Shown: positions 31,603 to 39,486 of the stretch, in pieces
Position numbering within the stretch: position 1 is the first letter of the stretch
How the letters are laid out: every line of letters begins with the position of its first letter
Source of the DNA: Nocardia arthritidis
Lineage (GTDB): Bacteria > Actinomycetota > Actinomycetes > Mycobacteriales > Mycobacteriaceae
Direction: 5' to 3'
DNA length: 64,000 nt
Assembly: GCF_011801145.1 (NCBI RefSeq)
Contig: NZ_CP046172.1
Coordinates: forward strand, 4,836,001-4,900,000
Position numbers and translations under genes: made by a program
The notes under the pieces: model-generated
The model's database searches: none
The model's input: only the letters and a program-made list of their open reading frames with translations
What the model was told of the DNA's origin: nothing

Positions 31603-32670
31603 ATGCCGGAAGGTTTGAAGACCCTCACCCGCTACACCATCGAGGAGGAGCACCGGCATCCCGGATCCTCCGGTGAGTTCTCCGCCCTGGTGAATGTGGT
31701 CGCGACGGCCACGAAGATCATCGCGAACCAGGTGACCAGGGGTGCGATCGTCGGCTCGCTCGGCGCGCACGAGGCCGATAACCTGCCCGCCACCGTGCAC
31801 CGCAGGATGGATGCGATCGCCAACGACATCATGGTGGGCGAAACCCAGTGGACGGGCCACCTTTCGGCACTGCTGTCCGAGGAACTGCCGCAGGTGCATC
31901 CGGTGCCCGACACCCATCGCCGGGGCAAATACCTGCTGGCCTTCGACCCGTTGGACGGCTCGTCGAATATCGACGTCAACCTGCCGGTGGGCACCATCTT
32001 CAGCGTGCTCCGAACGCCGGGCGAAACGGGTGGCGCGGCAACAGAACAGGACTTCCTGCAACCCGGAGAGCGGCAGGTGTGCGCCGGATTCACCCTCTAC
32101 GGCCCGGCGACCATGCTGGTGCTCACCACCGGCAGCGGCGTCGACGGGTTCACCCTGGACCGGGAGATCGGGGCGTTCGTGCTCACCCATCCGCGGATGC
32201 GAATCCCCGACGACACTTCGGGTTTCGCGATCAATGCCGCCAACGAGCGGTTCTGGGAGCGGCCGGTGCGCCGCTACGTCCACGAATGCCTCGACGGCAC
32301 GGAGGGCCCGCGCGGACGCGACTTCAATATGCGCTGGGTGGCCTCCCTGGTGGCCGACACCTTCCACATCCTCACTCGCGGTGGGGTTTACCTGTATCCG
32401 CACGACACTCGCTCGCCGGGACGGGTTTCGCTGCTCTACGGCGCGAACCCGATCGCGTTCATCGTCGAGCAGGCGGGCGGTGCGGCAACGACGGGTCACG
32501 AGCGGGTGCTCGAGGTGCGGCCGGATCGGGTGCACCAGCGGGTTCCGCTGATCTTCGGTTCGCGCAACGAGGTAGAGCGCATCGAGCGCTACCACCGCGA
32601 ACCGGAGGAGGGGCCCAGCTTCGACAGTTCGCTGTTCGGCACCCGGTCCCTGTTCCGCCCGTTGAAGTGA
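31603..32670 (+). CDS. cbbF/fbp: Fructose-1,6-bisphosphatase, class I
   Basis: 355 residues. Hydrolyses fructose-1,6-bisphosphate (and possibly sedoheptulose bisphosphate) in the regenerative phase of the Calvin cycle. The metal site is FDPLDGSSNIDVN with D115 and D118, and GGVYLYPHDTRS with NPIAFIVEQAGG gives the C-terminal substrate region. ATG at 31603, 16 bases after cbbX. Class I is not the class usually used for actinobacterial gluconeogenesis (class II GlpX), so this copy is likely dedicated to CO2 fixation. Confidence 0.93.
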   Translation: MPEGLKTLTRYTIEEEHRHPGSSGEFSALVNVVATATKIIANQVTRGAIVGSLGAHEADNLPATVHRRMDAIANDIMVGETQWTGHLSALLSEELPQVHPVPDTHRRGKYLLAFDPLDGSSNIDVNLPVGTIFSVLRTPGETGGAATEQDFLQPGERQVCAGFTLYGPATMLVLTTGSGVDGFTLDREIGAFVLTHPRMRIPDDTSGFAINAANERFWERPVRRYVHECLDGTEGPRGRDFNMRWVASLVADTFHILTRGGVYLYPHDTRSPGRVSLLYGANPIAFIVEQAGGAATTGHERVLEVRPDRVHQRVPLIFGSRNEVERIERYHREPEEGPSFDSSLFGTRSLFRPLK

Positions 32671-32677
32671 GGTGCCC

Positions 32678-33556
32678 ATGTCGGTCAAACATCCCGTTGT
32701 CGCGATCACCGGATCGTCCGGCGCCGGAACGACCAGTGTCACCAGGACATTTCAAGAGATCTTCCGGCGTGAGGGGATCAATGCGGTGATCGTGGAAGGG
32801 GACTCGTTCCACCGCTACGACCGCAACGAGATGAAGCTGGCGATGGCCGAGGCCGAACAGCATCGCAACCACCGGTTCTCGCATTTCGGCGAGGAGGCGA
32901 ATCTGCTGAAGGAGTTGGAGACGCTGTTCCGCGACTACGGTGCGAGCGGGGTCGGCACGGTGCGCCGGTATCTGCACGACGACGCGGAGGCGAAACCCTA
33001 TGGGCAGCAACCGGGTACGTTCACCCCGTGGGAGGAGTTGGCGCCCGGCAGCGATCTGCTGTTCTACGAGGGACTGCACGGGGCCGCGGTGACCGAGACG
33101 GTGGATGTGGCGCGGTATGCCGATCTGCTGGTCGGGGTGGTGCCGATCATCAACCTCGAATGGATCCAGAAGGTGATCCGGGACAAGACCGAGCGCGGGT
33201 ATTCCAGTGAGGCGGTGATCGATACGATCCTGCGGCGGATGCCCGACTACATCACCTACATCTGCCCGCAGTTCTCCCGCACCTACGTCAATTTCCAGCG
33301 GGTGCCGACCGTCGACACCTCCAATCCCTTCATCGCGCGGACGATTCCGACCGCCGACGAGAGCTTCGTAGTGATCCGGTTCGCCGATCCGAAGGTGATC
33401 GACTTCCCGTATCTGCTGTCGATGCTGCACGATTCGTTCATGTCGCGGCCGAATTCCATTGTGGTGCCGGGCGGGAAGATGGAATTGGCGATGCAGTTGA
33501 TCTTCACGCCGCTGATCCTGCGGTTGATGGACAAGCGTCCCAAGCGCAGCCGTTGA
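32678..33556 (+). CDS. cbbP/prk: Phosphoribulokinase, bacterial class I
   Basis: 292 residues. Phosphorylates ribulose-5-phosphate to the RuBisCO substrate. P-loop AITGSSGAGTTSVTR with the core G12-T19, substrate-binding IVEGDSFHRYDR, and LLFYEGLHGAAV. Length and motifs match bacterial octameric enzymes rather than plant ones. The ATG at 32678 is preferred over a GTG 6 bases upstream. Last gene of the operon; the convergent epimerase-like gene ends 13 bases away. Confidence 0.95.
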   Translation: MSVKHPVVAITGSSGAGTTSVTRTFQEIFRREGINAVIVEGDSFHRYDRNEMKLAMAEAEQHRNHRFSHFGEEANLLKELETLFRDYGASGVGTVRRYLHDDAEAKPYGQQPGTFTPWEELAPGSDLLFYEGLHGAAVTETVDVARYADLLVGVVPIINLEWIQKVIRDKTERGYSSEAVIDTILRRMPDYITYICPQFSRTYVNFQRVPTVDTSNPFIARTIPTADESFVVIRFADPKVIDFPYLLSMLHDSFMSRPNSIVVPGGKMELAMQLIFTPLILRLMDKRPKRSR

Positions 33557-33569
33557 CGCGACAACTGGA

Positions 33570-34361
33570 TCACAACTTTCGCCAGCTCCAATTCGTCCGC
33601 ATCGTCAGCGGACTTTCCGGAGTGACCGGGCGGGGCAGTGTGTTGATACCGTTGGGCGGGCCGGATTGCGGCTCGACGCAGACGGCGGCCTCCTGTTCGT
33701 CGAAGACCACGACCCATTCGGCCGGGCTGGTGACCGTCAGTTCCAGCACGCCGGGCCAGCTGAGGGTGACCTCGACGCCGCCCGGCATACCGAAGCAGTC
33801 GTCCCACGGTCCCGGTCGTGGGGCGATGCGGCGGCCGGTCGGCAGGTGGTCGGCGCCGCGTTCCTCCTGCCACGCCGGGGTGAATTCGATGCGCGCCGGT
33901 GCGCCGGCGCCGAGGTCGCGGTTGAACCACGGATGCCAACCGGCTTGTGCCGGAAAGGATTCCGCGGCCGATTCCACCCGCATGGTGAGGGTGAGCGAGT
34001 CGGCGGACAGTTCGACGGACTGGGTGACGCGCCCGCGATACGGCCAGGGGTCGGTGAGTTCGTAGGCGAAGGCGGCCGAACGGTCGTCGCGGCGCAGCAC
34101 GGTCCAGGCGGTGTCGCGGCCGGTGCCATGGATCGCGTGCGGCGGGCTGTTGATCGGCAGTTGTACGACGGTGCCGCGATTGTCGAAGCGGCCCAATGCC
34201 GTTCGGCCGCACCACGGCACCATCGGGAAGGCGCCGTAGCGCGGGCCCTGGCGCAGCAGTTCGATATCGCCGACGCGCAGGCTGCTCAGACGGCAGCCGT
34301 TGGCGGGGTCGACGGTGAGGTCGGCGTCTCCGGCGTGCAGCACTACGCGCTCGTCGATCAT
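33570..34361 (-). CDS. Aldose 1-epimerase-like protein
   Basis: 263 residues of the galactose-mutarotase beta-sandwich type. PMVPWCGRTALGRFDNRG carries the conserved Arg, SPPHAIHGTG the first His, GWHPWFNRDLG the second His, and EPQSGPPNGIN the catalytic-base Glu region. It interconverts sugar anomers or acts on hexose-6-phosphates. Convergent with prk, so not part of the Calvin operon although sugar-related. Confidence 0.85.
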   Translation of the reverse strand: MIDERVVLHAGDADLTVDPANGCRLSSLRVGDIELLRQGPRYGAFPMVPWCGRTALGRFDNRGTVVQLPINSPPHAIHGTGRDTAWTVLRRDDRSAAFAYELTDPWPYRGRVTQSVELSADSLTLTMRVESAAESFPAQAGWHPWFNRDLGAGAPARIEFTPAWQEERGADHLPTGRRIAPRPGPWDDCFGMPGGVEVTLSWPGVLELTVTSPAEWVVVFDEQEAAVCVEPQSGPPNGINTLPRPVTPESPLTMRTNWSWRKL

Positions 34362-34426
34362 GGACCGACGATACGGCGGGATGGGCTCGCCTGTGCGGGC
34401 GGCCCGGCGTACAGTGAGTTAAGTTA

Positions 34427-34447
34427 ATCGTGATTCACATCGTGATT
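34427..34447. promoter_or_regulatory. Repeat-containing operator candidate upstream of thiolase gene
   Basis: ATCGTGATT occurs twice (34427-34435 and 34439-34447). It overlaps the inverted repeats GTGA-T-TCAC and TCAC-ATC-GTGA. An adjacent TTAAGTTAA gives an AT-rich promoter-like patch. It is 24 bases upstream of the thiolase ATG and would suit a TetR- or IclR-type repressor; no cognate regulator is adjacent. Confidence 0.45.
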
Positions 34448-34470
34448 GCCGAAACCCGCAAGGAGCGCCC

Positions 34471-35637
34471 ATGACTTCCGCCGTCATCGTCGACGTCGTC
34501 CGCACCCCGTCCGGGAAGGGTAAACCCGGTGGGGGACTGTCGGATGTCCATCCGGCGACGCTGCTCGCCGGGGTGCTCGGGAACCTGGTGGAGCGCAACG
34601 ACCTGGATCCGGCGCTGATCGACGATGTGATCGCCGGTTGCGTCACGCAGAGCGGTGAGCAGGCGTTCAATATCGCCCGCACCGCGGCGCTGGCCGCGGG
34701 TTTCCCGGAATCGGTGCCCGCCACCACGGTGGACCGGCAGTGCGGATCCAGCCAGCAGGCCGCGCATTTCGCCGCACAGGGCGTGCTCGCGGGCGCATAC
34801 GACATCGTCATCGCCTGCGGCGTCGAATCGATGAGCCGCGCGCCGATGTTCTCCAACGCGCAGGGTAAGGACGCCAACCGCGCACCACTGGCCCACCGCT
34901 ACCCCGGCGGGCTGATCCAGCAGGGTATCGCCGCCGAAATCATCACGCAGCGTTGGAAATTGGATCGCGAGGCGCTCGACGCGTTCGCGGCGCGCTCGCA
35001 TCGGCTCGCCGCGGAAACCGCCGCCGCCGGCGGCTTCGCCCGCGAACTCGTGCCCGCGGGCGGCCTGACCGCGGACGAAACCATTCGTCCCAGCACCACA
35101 GCCGACGGATTGGCCGCGCTGAAACCGGCATTCGTCGACGAGTCGATGAAACAGCGCTTCCCCGAGATCAATTGGTCGATCACCCCCGGCAACTCCTCAC
35201 CGCTGACCGATGGCGCCTCGGCCGCGCTGATCATGAGCGAGACCGCGGCGAACCGGCTGGGCCTGCGCCCGCGCGCCCGCTTCCACGCCTTCGCCGTCAC
35301 GGGCGACGACCCGACATTGATGCTCACCGCAGTGATCCCCGCCACCCGCAAGGCCCTCGCCAATGCGGGGCTGTCCATCGACGATATCGACGCCTATGAA
35401 GTGAACGAGGCATTCGCCCCCGTCCCGCTCGTCTGGCAACACGAACTCGCCGCCGACCCGGCCCGCCTCAACCCCCGCGGCGGCGCGATCGCCCTGGGCC
35501 ACCCCTTGGGCGCCTCCGGAACCCGCCTGCTCGCCACCCTCGTCAACCACCTCGACCAAACCGGCGGCCGCTACGGTCTGCAAACCATGTGCGAGGCAGG
35601 CGGACTCGCCAACGCCACCATCATCGAGCGGCTGTAA
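34471..35637 (+). CDS. Thiolase (acetyl-CoA acyltransferase)
   Basis: 388 residues, the usual length. Transfers acyl groups between CoA thioesters in fatty-acid or steroid degradation or in acetoacetyl-CoA formation. Nucleophile Cys in VDRQCGSSQQAAHFAA near residue 90, VNEAFAPVP, GGAIALGHPLGASGTRL with the catalytic His, and the second catalytic Cys in MCEAGGLANATI. It stands alone here with no beta-oxidation partners, so the pathway cannot be fixed. Confidence 0.92.
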   Translation: MTSAVIVDVVRTPSGKGKPGGGLSDVHPATLLAGVLGNLVERNDLDPALIDDVIAGCVTQSGEQAFNIARTAALAAGFPESVPATTVDRQCGSSQQAAHFAAQGVLAGAYDIVIACGVESMSRAPMFSNAQGKDANRAPLAHRYPGGLIQQGIAAEIITQRWKLDREALDAFAARSHRLAAETAAAGGFARELVPAGGLTADETIRPSTTADGLAALKPAFVDESMKQRFPEINWSITPGNSSPLTDGASAALIMSETAANRLGLRPRARFHAFAVTGDDPTLMLTAVIPATRKALANAGLSIDDIDAYEVNEAFAPVPLVWQHELAADPARLNPRGGAIALGHPLGASGTRLLATLVNHLDQTGGRYGLQTMCEAGGLANATIIERL

Positions 35638-35681
35638 GCGGTTGCGGCCCATGATCGCCGCGACACTCGACCGGCCGCGGA

Positions 35682-37241
35682 TCACGCGGAAGGTGGTGGC
35701 AACTGGACTATTTCGGGTTCGGTGAAGGTGGCGGTGAATGCGACGTCGTCGCCGGAGAAGGCGAACAGGGCGAGTTCGATCGGTGGATGTGGTGCGTTCG
35801 CCTTTCCGATGATCTTGATGATGGGCTGGAATGTCACCCCGTCGGTGCTGAACCTGAGCAATACCGAGCCAGTGCCATGGACGACCATCTGTAGATGAAT
35901 GGTGTCGGCGTCGAACGGTTTCGGGAAATCAACCGTTGGCGCGGTGCCGTCCAGGGTGCCGAGCAGCTGGACGACATGTTTTCCGGTGGCGTCGATGCAC
36001 TTGGAGATCGCCTTGTATCTGTTGAGGCTCGGGGTGAGAATCGCGATTCCGGCGTGCCGTTGCGCGCTGATCGCCGGTTCCGGATAGTGCACCGTCAGCG
36101 TGGTGGTGATCTGGCAGTGGTCCGGGATATCGCGCAGGATCCGGGGGAACAGTGCCGTGGAATTCGGTCCGGCGAAGATGCCGAGGCCGCCGGTCACCGG
36201 GCCCGTGCTCTGAATCCGCTGCGGCAGCCGCGGCGCGGTCACCTTCAGGTTCGTCGGGAACTGCGCATTCTTCGGGGTATCGATCGCCTGTGACGCCGCG
36301 GCGGCGATGGCGTTCATATCGGCGTCGATATCGTTGCGCAACTGATCGAGCGCGGCGGGATCCGGGTCGATGAATTCACCCGGATTGCCGTCGATGTAAT
36401 CGAGGTCGTTGAGCCACTGCTGATGCAGGTTGCGCAGCCGTGCGCATTCGGTGAGCACATCCTGTTGATGTTGCAGATCGGCGAAGTTCGGTCCCTTCGG
36501 CAGCGGCAGCACACCGTAATCGTCGAGCAGCGCCAGATAGGGAACGGCGTGGCCCTCTAGTTCCTTCGGGAAGCCGACCGCGCGTTTGGTCATCGTGTCG
36601 ACCCCGGTCGGCAGTTCGAGATTCTGTCCGCCCTCGACGAAACAGGTGACCTTGGTGCGATGGCTGCTCACCGTATCGGTGAAGGTTTTGTCGAAGGTGC
36701 CCGAGGCGCTGAACGCCGCATAGCTGGCCGACAGGCCCGCGGCGATCTTCTTGGCATCCGTCTGGTCGCGGGTCGCGACCTCGACGACCCCGAAAAACTG
36801 TCCGCCGGAAAGGATTCCGCGAACGAACAGGTCGCCGAACTCCTCCCGGAACCGATCGGTGTCGCCGTTGGCGAGCAGCGCCGCCGCCTCGGGTTTGATA
36901 CCGGGGCTGAGCACGCTCTGGAACGCCTCGGTGACCTGCACCGCGACGATCAGGAACACCGAACTGGAATGCACCTTGCAGCTCTGTGCGAAATCGAATC
37001 GGGCCGAGGCCGAGAACAATCCGATGCCTCCGCTGGCCTTGGCCGAGACACCGACCGAGTTCAGCAGATCCTCGACCGTCTCCACCTGCTCCATATGAAA
37101 TGAGATGGTCGATCCGCCCGCGTTGGGCACCGTGCTCGGGGTGCCGGTGGCCGCCGCGTTGCGGGCCGACCCGCTCGCGGAATCGACGCCGACCGTGAAA
37201 TCCATGCCGTGTACGAAGGGAATTTCGCGACTGGTGACCAT
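35682..37241 (-). CDS. MACPF/perforin-like protein with C-terminal beta-sandwich
   Basis: 519 residues, no signal peptide visible. A degenerate perforin signature FGDLFVRGILSGG lies at 135-147, matching the family pattern (Y/W)-G-x-x-(F/Y)-x6-GG with Phe in place of Tyr. Two Ser/Ala-rich segments (about 63-84, VSAKASGGIGLFSASARF; about 168-186, AAGLSASYAAFSASGTF) flank it, like the membrane-inserting hairpin regions of this fold. Residues about 255-335 are helical. Residues about 340-515 look like a jelly-roll or lectin-like sandwich (HLQMVVHGTGSVLLRFSTDG). Likely a pore-forming or membrane-binding protein. It follows a broken gene by 9 bases in an apparent operon. The MACPF call is motif-based and should be treated as probable. 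Confidence 0.6.
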   Translation of the reverse strand: MVTSREIPFVHGMDFTVGVDSASGSARNAAATGTPSTVPNAGGSTISFHMEQVETVEDLLNSVGVSAKASGGIGLFSASARFDFAQSCKVHSSSVFLIVAVQVTEAFQSVLSPGIKPEAAALLANGDTDRFREEFGDLFVRGILSGGQFFGVVEVATRDQTDAKKIAAGLSASYAAFSASGTFDKTFTDTVSSHRTKVTCFVEGGQNLELPTGVDTMTKRAVGFPKELEGHAVPYLALLDDYGVLPLPKGPNFADLQHQQDVLTECARLRNLHQQWLNDLDYIDGNPGEFIDPDPAALDQLRNDIDADMNAIAAAASQAIDTPKNAQFPTNLKVTAPRLPQRIQSTGPVTGGLGIFAGPNSTALFPRILRDIPDHCQITTTLTVHYPEPAISAQRHAGIAILTPSLNRYKAISKCIDATGKHVVQLLGTLDGTAPTVDFPKPFDADTIHLQMVVHGTGSVLLRFSTDGVTFQPIIKIIGKANAPHPPIELALFAFSGDDVAFTATFTEPEIVQLPPPSA

Positions 37242-37250
37242 GACGCGCTC

Positions 37251-37853
37251 TCAATTGGATCCGGAGCCGGGCCAGACCGGTCCGCACACGTTGGAAGTCA
37301 AACCCACTCGGCACACCAGGGTTTCGAGGTGTTCGTGGCCGCGCCAGTCGTTGATGGCGTCGGCGTAGCGGTCGCGTTCGGGTCCGCTCCAGTAGCCGTC
37401 CTGGGTCGCACCGACCTCCAGCATCGGGTGGTCCGCGCGCGGGCACATCGCCAGATATTTGTCGTTCGGTTGGTCGACGGGGCCTTCCCAATCCGGTTCC
37501 AGCGGCGTGAGCATGGTGTCGCTCGGTATCTGCACCACCGATGCGACCAAGGCGATCAGACCGCCGACCTTGCCGAAAATATCGTGCAGAACAACATGTC
37601 CCGCGGCATGTAGCCCGAATTCGGTGGCCAAGAACGGGAATTCGGATTCATCGGATTTCTCTCCACCCCGGTCGGCCGGCAGGGCGATGCGTTCGGCGCG
37701 TCCGGTCGCGACGCCCTACTGGTAGATATCCAGCAATTCCGGTGAATACGGTGGGAGATGTTCTTCGTCGGGTAACCGGAAACCCGCGAGCAATCCCTGC
37801 TCCCACACATCGCCCTTGACTTCGTCGCTTTCGAATGGATTGACCGTGGCCAT
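37251..37853 (-). pseudogene. Unknown gene interrupted by an in-frame TAG at codon 46
   Basis: Reading from an ATG at 37853, with an AAGAAGG ribosome-binding site, gives 45 codons (MATVNPFESDEVKGDVWEQG to SPELLDIYQ), then TAG at 37718-37716. The same frame continues without a stop for 155 further codons (GVATGRAERIALPAD to PVWPGSGSN). The reading suggests a CAG-to-TAG change in an original 200-residue protein (YQQGVATGR is a natural continuation). The downstream half has only a TTG as possible restart at 37631. Function unknown; Cys, Trp and Tyr in the second half look protein-like. It is 9 bases upstream of the perforin-like gene. A sequencing error is the main alternative. Confidence 0.65.
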
Positions 37854-38005
37854 GAAAAACACCTTCTTGTTCCCACCCGAGGTTCGCACTGATCGAACCC
37901 GATGGATAAAAGTCTGGCGAGCGCGTCGTCCGAAATACAGCGAATCGAGGCATTATCGGGAAAGCGGGGACCTGGGCAGTCGTCCGGGTGGTTTATGCCC
38001 TCGAT

Positions 38006-39214
38006 TCAATCGGGCAGCAGCGGCACCGAAAGTCCCTCGCCGCGGCCGAGCAGCGCCGCGCGGGTGACCGCGCCGGAACCGAAGCGCTCCCGGAGGCTGT
38101 CCAGGGTGGCGTCGAGGGTGTTGGTGGCGCGCGGGGTGAACGGGAGGGTGAGTTGGATGTGGTCGGCATCGTCGAGGTTGGTCAGCGCGAGGCCGATGAG
38201 GGTTATTCCGCGTTCCTGGATGAGCGGCATGGCCGCGGCGAGCAGCAGCAGGGCGGCATGCAGCAGGGCGGCGGTGTCATCGGTGGCGGCGGGCAGGGTA
38301 TGTGAGCGGGTGGCGCGGGCGAAATCGTCGAAACGCAAGCGCAGCACCACCGTTCGGCACACTCGGTCGGCGGCGCGCAGGCGGCGGCCGAGCCGGTCGA
38401 CGAGCCCGTGCAGGTAGGCCTCGATCTCGTCGGGCGGGCGGTAGCGGGTGCCGAGCGCGCGCTGGGCGCCGATGGAGCGGCGGCGGCGTCCGGTCTCCAC
38501 CCGGCGCGGATCCCTGGCCCAGGACAGTGCGTGCAGATGCCGTGCCGCGGCCGGACCGAGGATGCCGCGCAGCGGCCCCTCGCCGAGTTCGGCGAGCTGA
38601 CCCACCCGGGTGATGCCGTGTTCGTGCAGCGTGCGGGCGGTGACATCGCCTACGCCCCAAAGCCTTTCGACCGGCAGCGGATGCAGGAAGTCGAGTTCGC
38701 GGTCGGGTTCGACCAGGCGCAGCCCGTCGGGTTTGGCGACCGCGCTGGCCACCTTGGCGAGGAATTTGTTGCGGGCGATGCCGACCGAGATCGGCAGCCC
38801 CACCTCGCGGCGGATCCTGGCGCGCAGCCGATGCGCGATGGCCTCGGGCTCGCCCGCGATGCGACGCAGCCCGCGCACATCGAGGAAGGCCTCGTCGATC
38901 GAGATGCCCTCCACCAAAGGCGTTGTGTCCCGGAATATTTCGAATACCGCCCGGCTCGCCTCCGCATAGGCCGACATGCGCGGGCGCACCACGATCGCCT
39001 GCGGGCACAGCCGCCGCGCCTGCCCGCCGTTCATCGGCGTCCGCACCCCGAACGCCTTCGCCTCATAACTGGCCGCCAACACCACCCCGCCGCCGACGAT
39101 CACCGGTTTCCCGCGCAACCGCGGATCGTCCCGCTGCTCCACCGACGCATAGAACGAATCCAGATCCGCATGCAGGATCGAGGCATCCGAGCGCGCGACT
39201 ATCCGCTCTCGCAC
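38006..39214 (-). CDS. dinB: DNA polymerase IV (Y-family), DinB
   Basis: 402 residues from a GTG at 39214. Translesion polymerase. Catalytic acidic residues D17 and D19 in ILHADLDSFYASVEQ, the second site GISIDEAFLDVRG, then the fingers/thumb HhH region LWGVGDVTARTLHEHGI and a little-finger domain. A longer start at an ATG at 39241 would put the start codon inside the LexA box, so the shorter start is preferred; the box then lies 21-34 bases upstream. No clear beta-clamp motif other than the terminal LLGRGEGLSVPLLPD region was identified. Confidence 0.92.
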   Translation of the reverse strand: MRERIVARSDASILHADLDSFYASVEQRDDPRLRGKPVIVGGGVVLAASYEAKAFGVRTPMNGGQARRLCPQAIVVRPRMSAYAEASRAVFEIFRDTTPLVEGISIDEAFLDVRGLRRIAGEPEAIAHRLRARIRREVGLPISVGIARNKFLAKVASAVAKPDGLRLVEPDRELDFLHPLPVERLWGVGDVTARTLHEHGITRVGQLAELGEGPLRGILGPAAARHLHALSWARDPRRVETGRRRRSIGAQRALGTRYRPPDEIEAYLHGLVDRLGRRLRAADRVCRTVVLRLRFDDFARATRSHTLPAATDDTAALLHAALLLLAAAMPLIQERGITLIGLALTNLDDADHIQLTLPFTPRATNTLDATLDSLRERFGSGAVTRAALLGRGEGLSVPLLPD

Positions 39215-39234
39215 ACCCTCTCCGCCTCCGGACA

Positions 39235-39248
39235 CGAACATATGTTCG
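39235..39248. promoter_or_regulatory. LexA (SOS) box upstream of dinB
   Basis: CGAACATATGTTCG is a perfect palindrome that fits the actinobacterial SOS box core CGAAC-N4-GTTCG. It overlaps the longer possible dinB start and precedes the preferred GTG by about 20 bases, so LexA binding would block dinB transcription until DNA damage. Confidence 0.85.
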
Positions 39249-39366
39249 CATAGATCCGGAACTGGCGCGTCGAACCTTCTGGCAGCCCCTGTTCCGCGAC
39301 GCCATCGCCGACGGCGCGCCCGTGCACGACCGAGTGCCCGGCACGGCCTTCATCGACCAGGAATAA
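39242..39366 (+). other. Possible gene remnant divergent from dinB
   Basis: On the plus strand, from the LexA box, an open frame reads YVRIDPELARRTFWQPLFRD and then AIADGAPVHDRVPGTAFIDQ-E to a TAA. Codon choice looks coding, but there is no start codon, so it is either the tail of a lost gene or chance. The rest of the 240-base gap before the next gene shows nothing clear. Confidence 0.25.
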
Positions 39367-39486
39367 GCGCTCGATAGGCGGCAAGTCCGTGCCTTCGGGA
39401 AGATGCTGTCCGGCAAGGATTTGGGGTTGTGGACTGACTGGGAAAATCGGGTGACTGTCCGGGCTCGGCGACTCTAAGGTCGCGTC

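Noticed and set aside
36376-37491. Minus-strand open frame of 371 codons overlapping the perforin-like gene
   Set aside because: Arg/Gly-rich shadow frame; the overlapping gene has protein-like composition and the MACPF-like signature.
37716-37718. The in-frame TAG as pyrrolysine or programmed readthrough
   Set aside because: Pyrrolysine is not expected in this lineage and no readthrough context is visible; a nonsense mutation or sequencing error is simpler.
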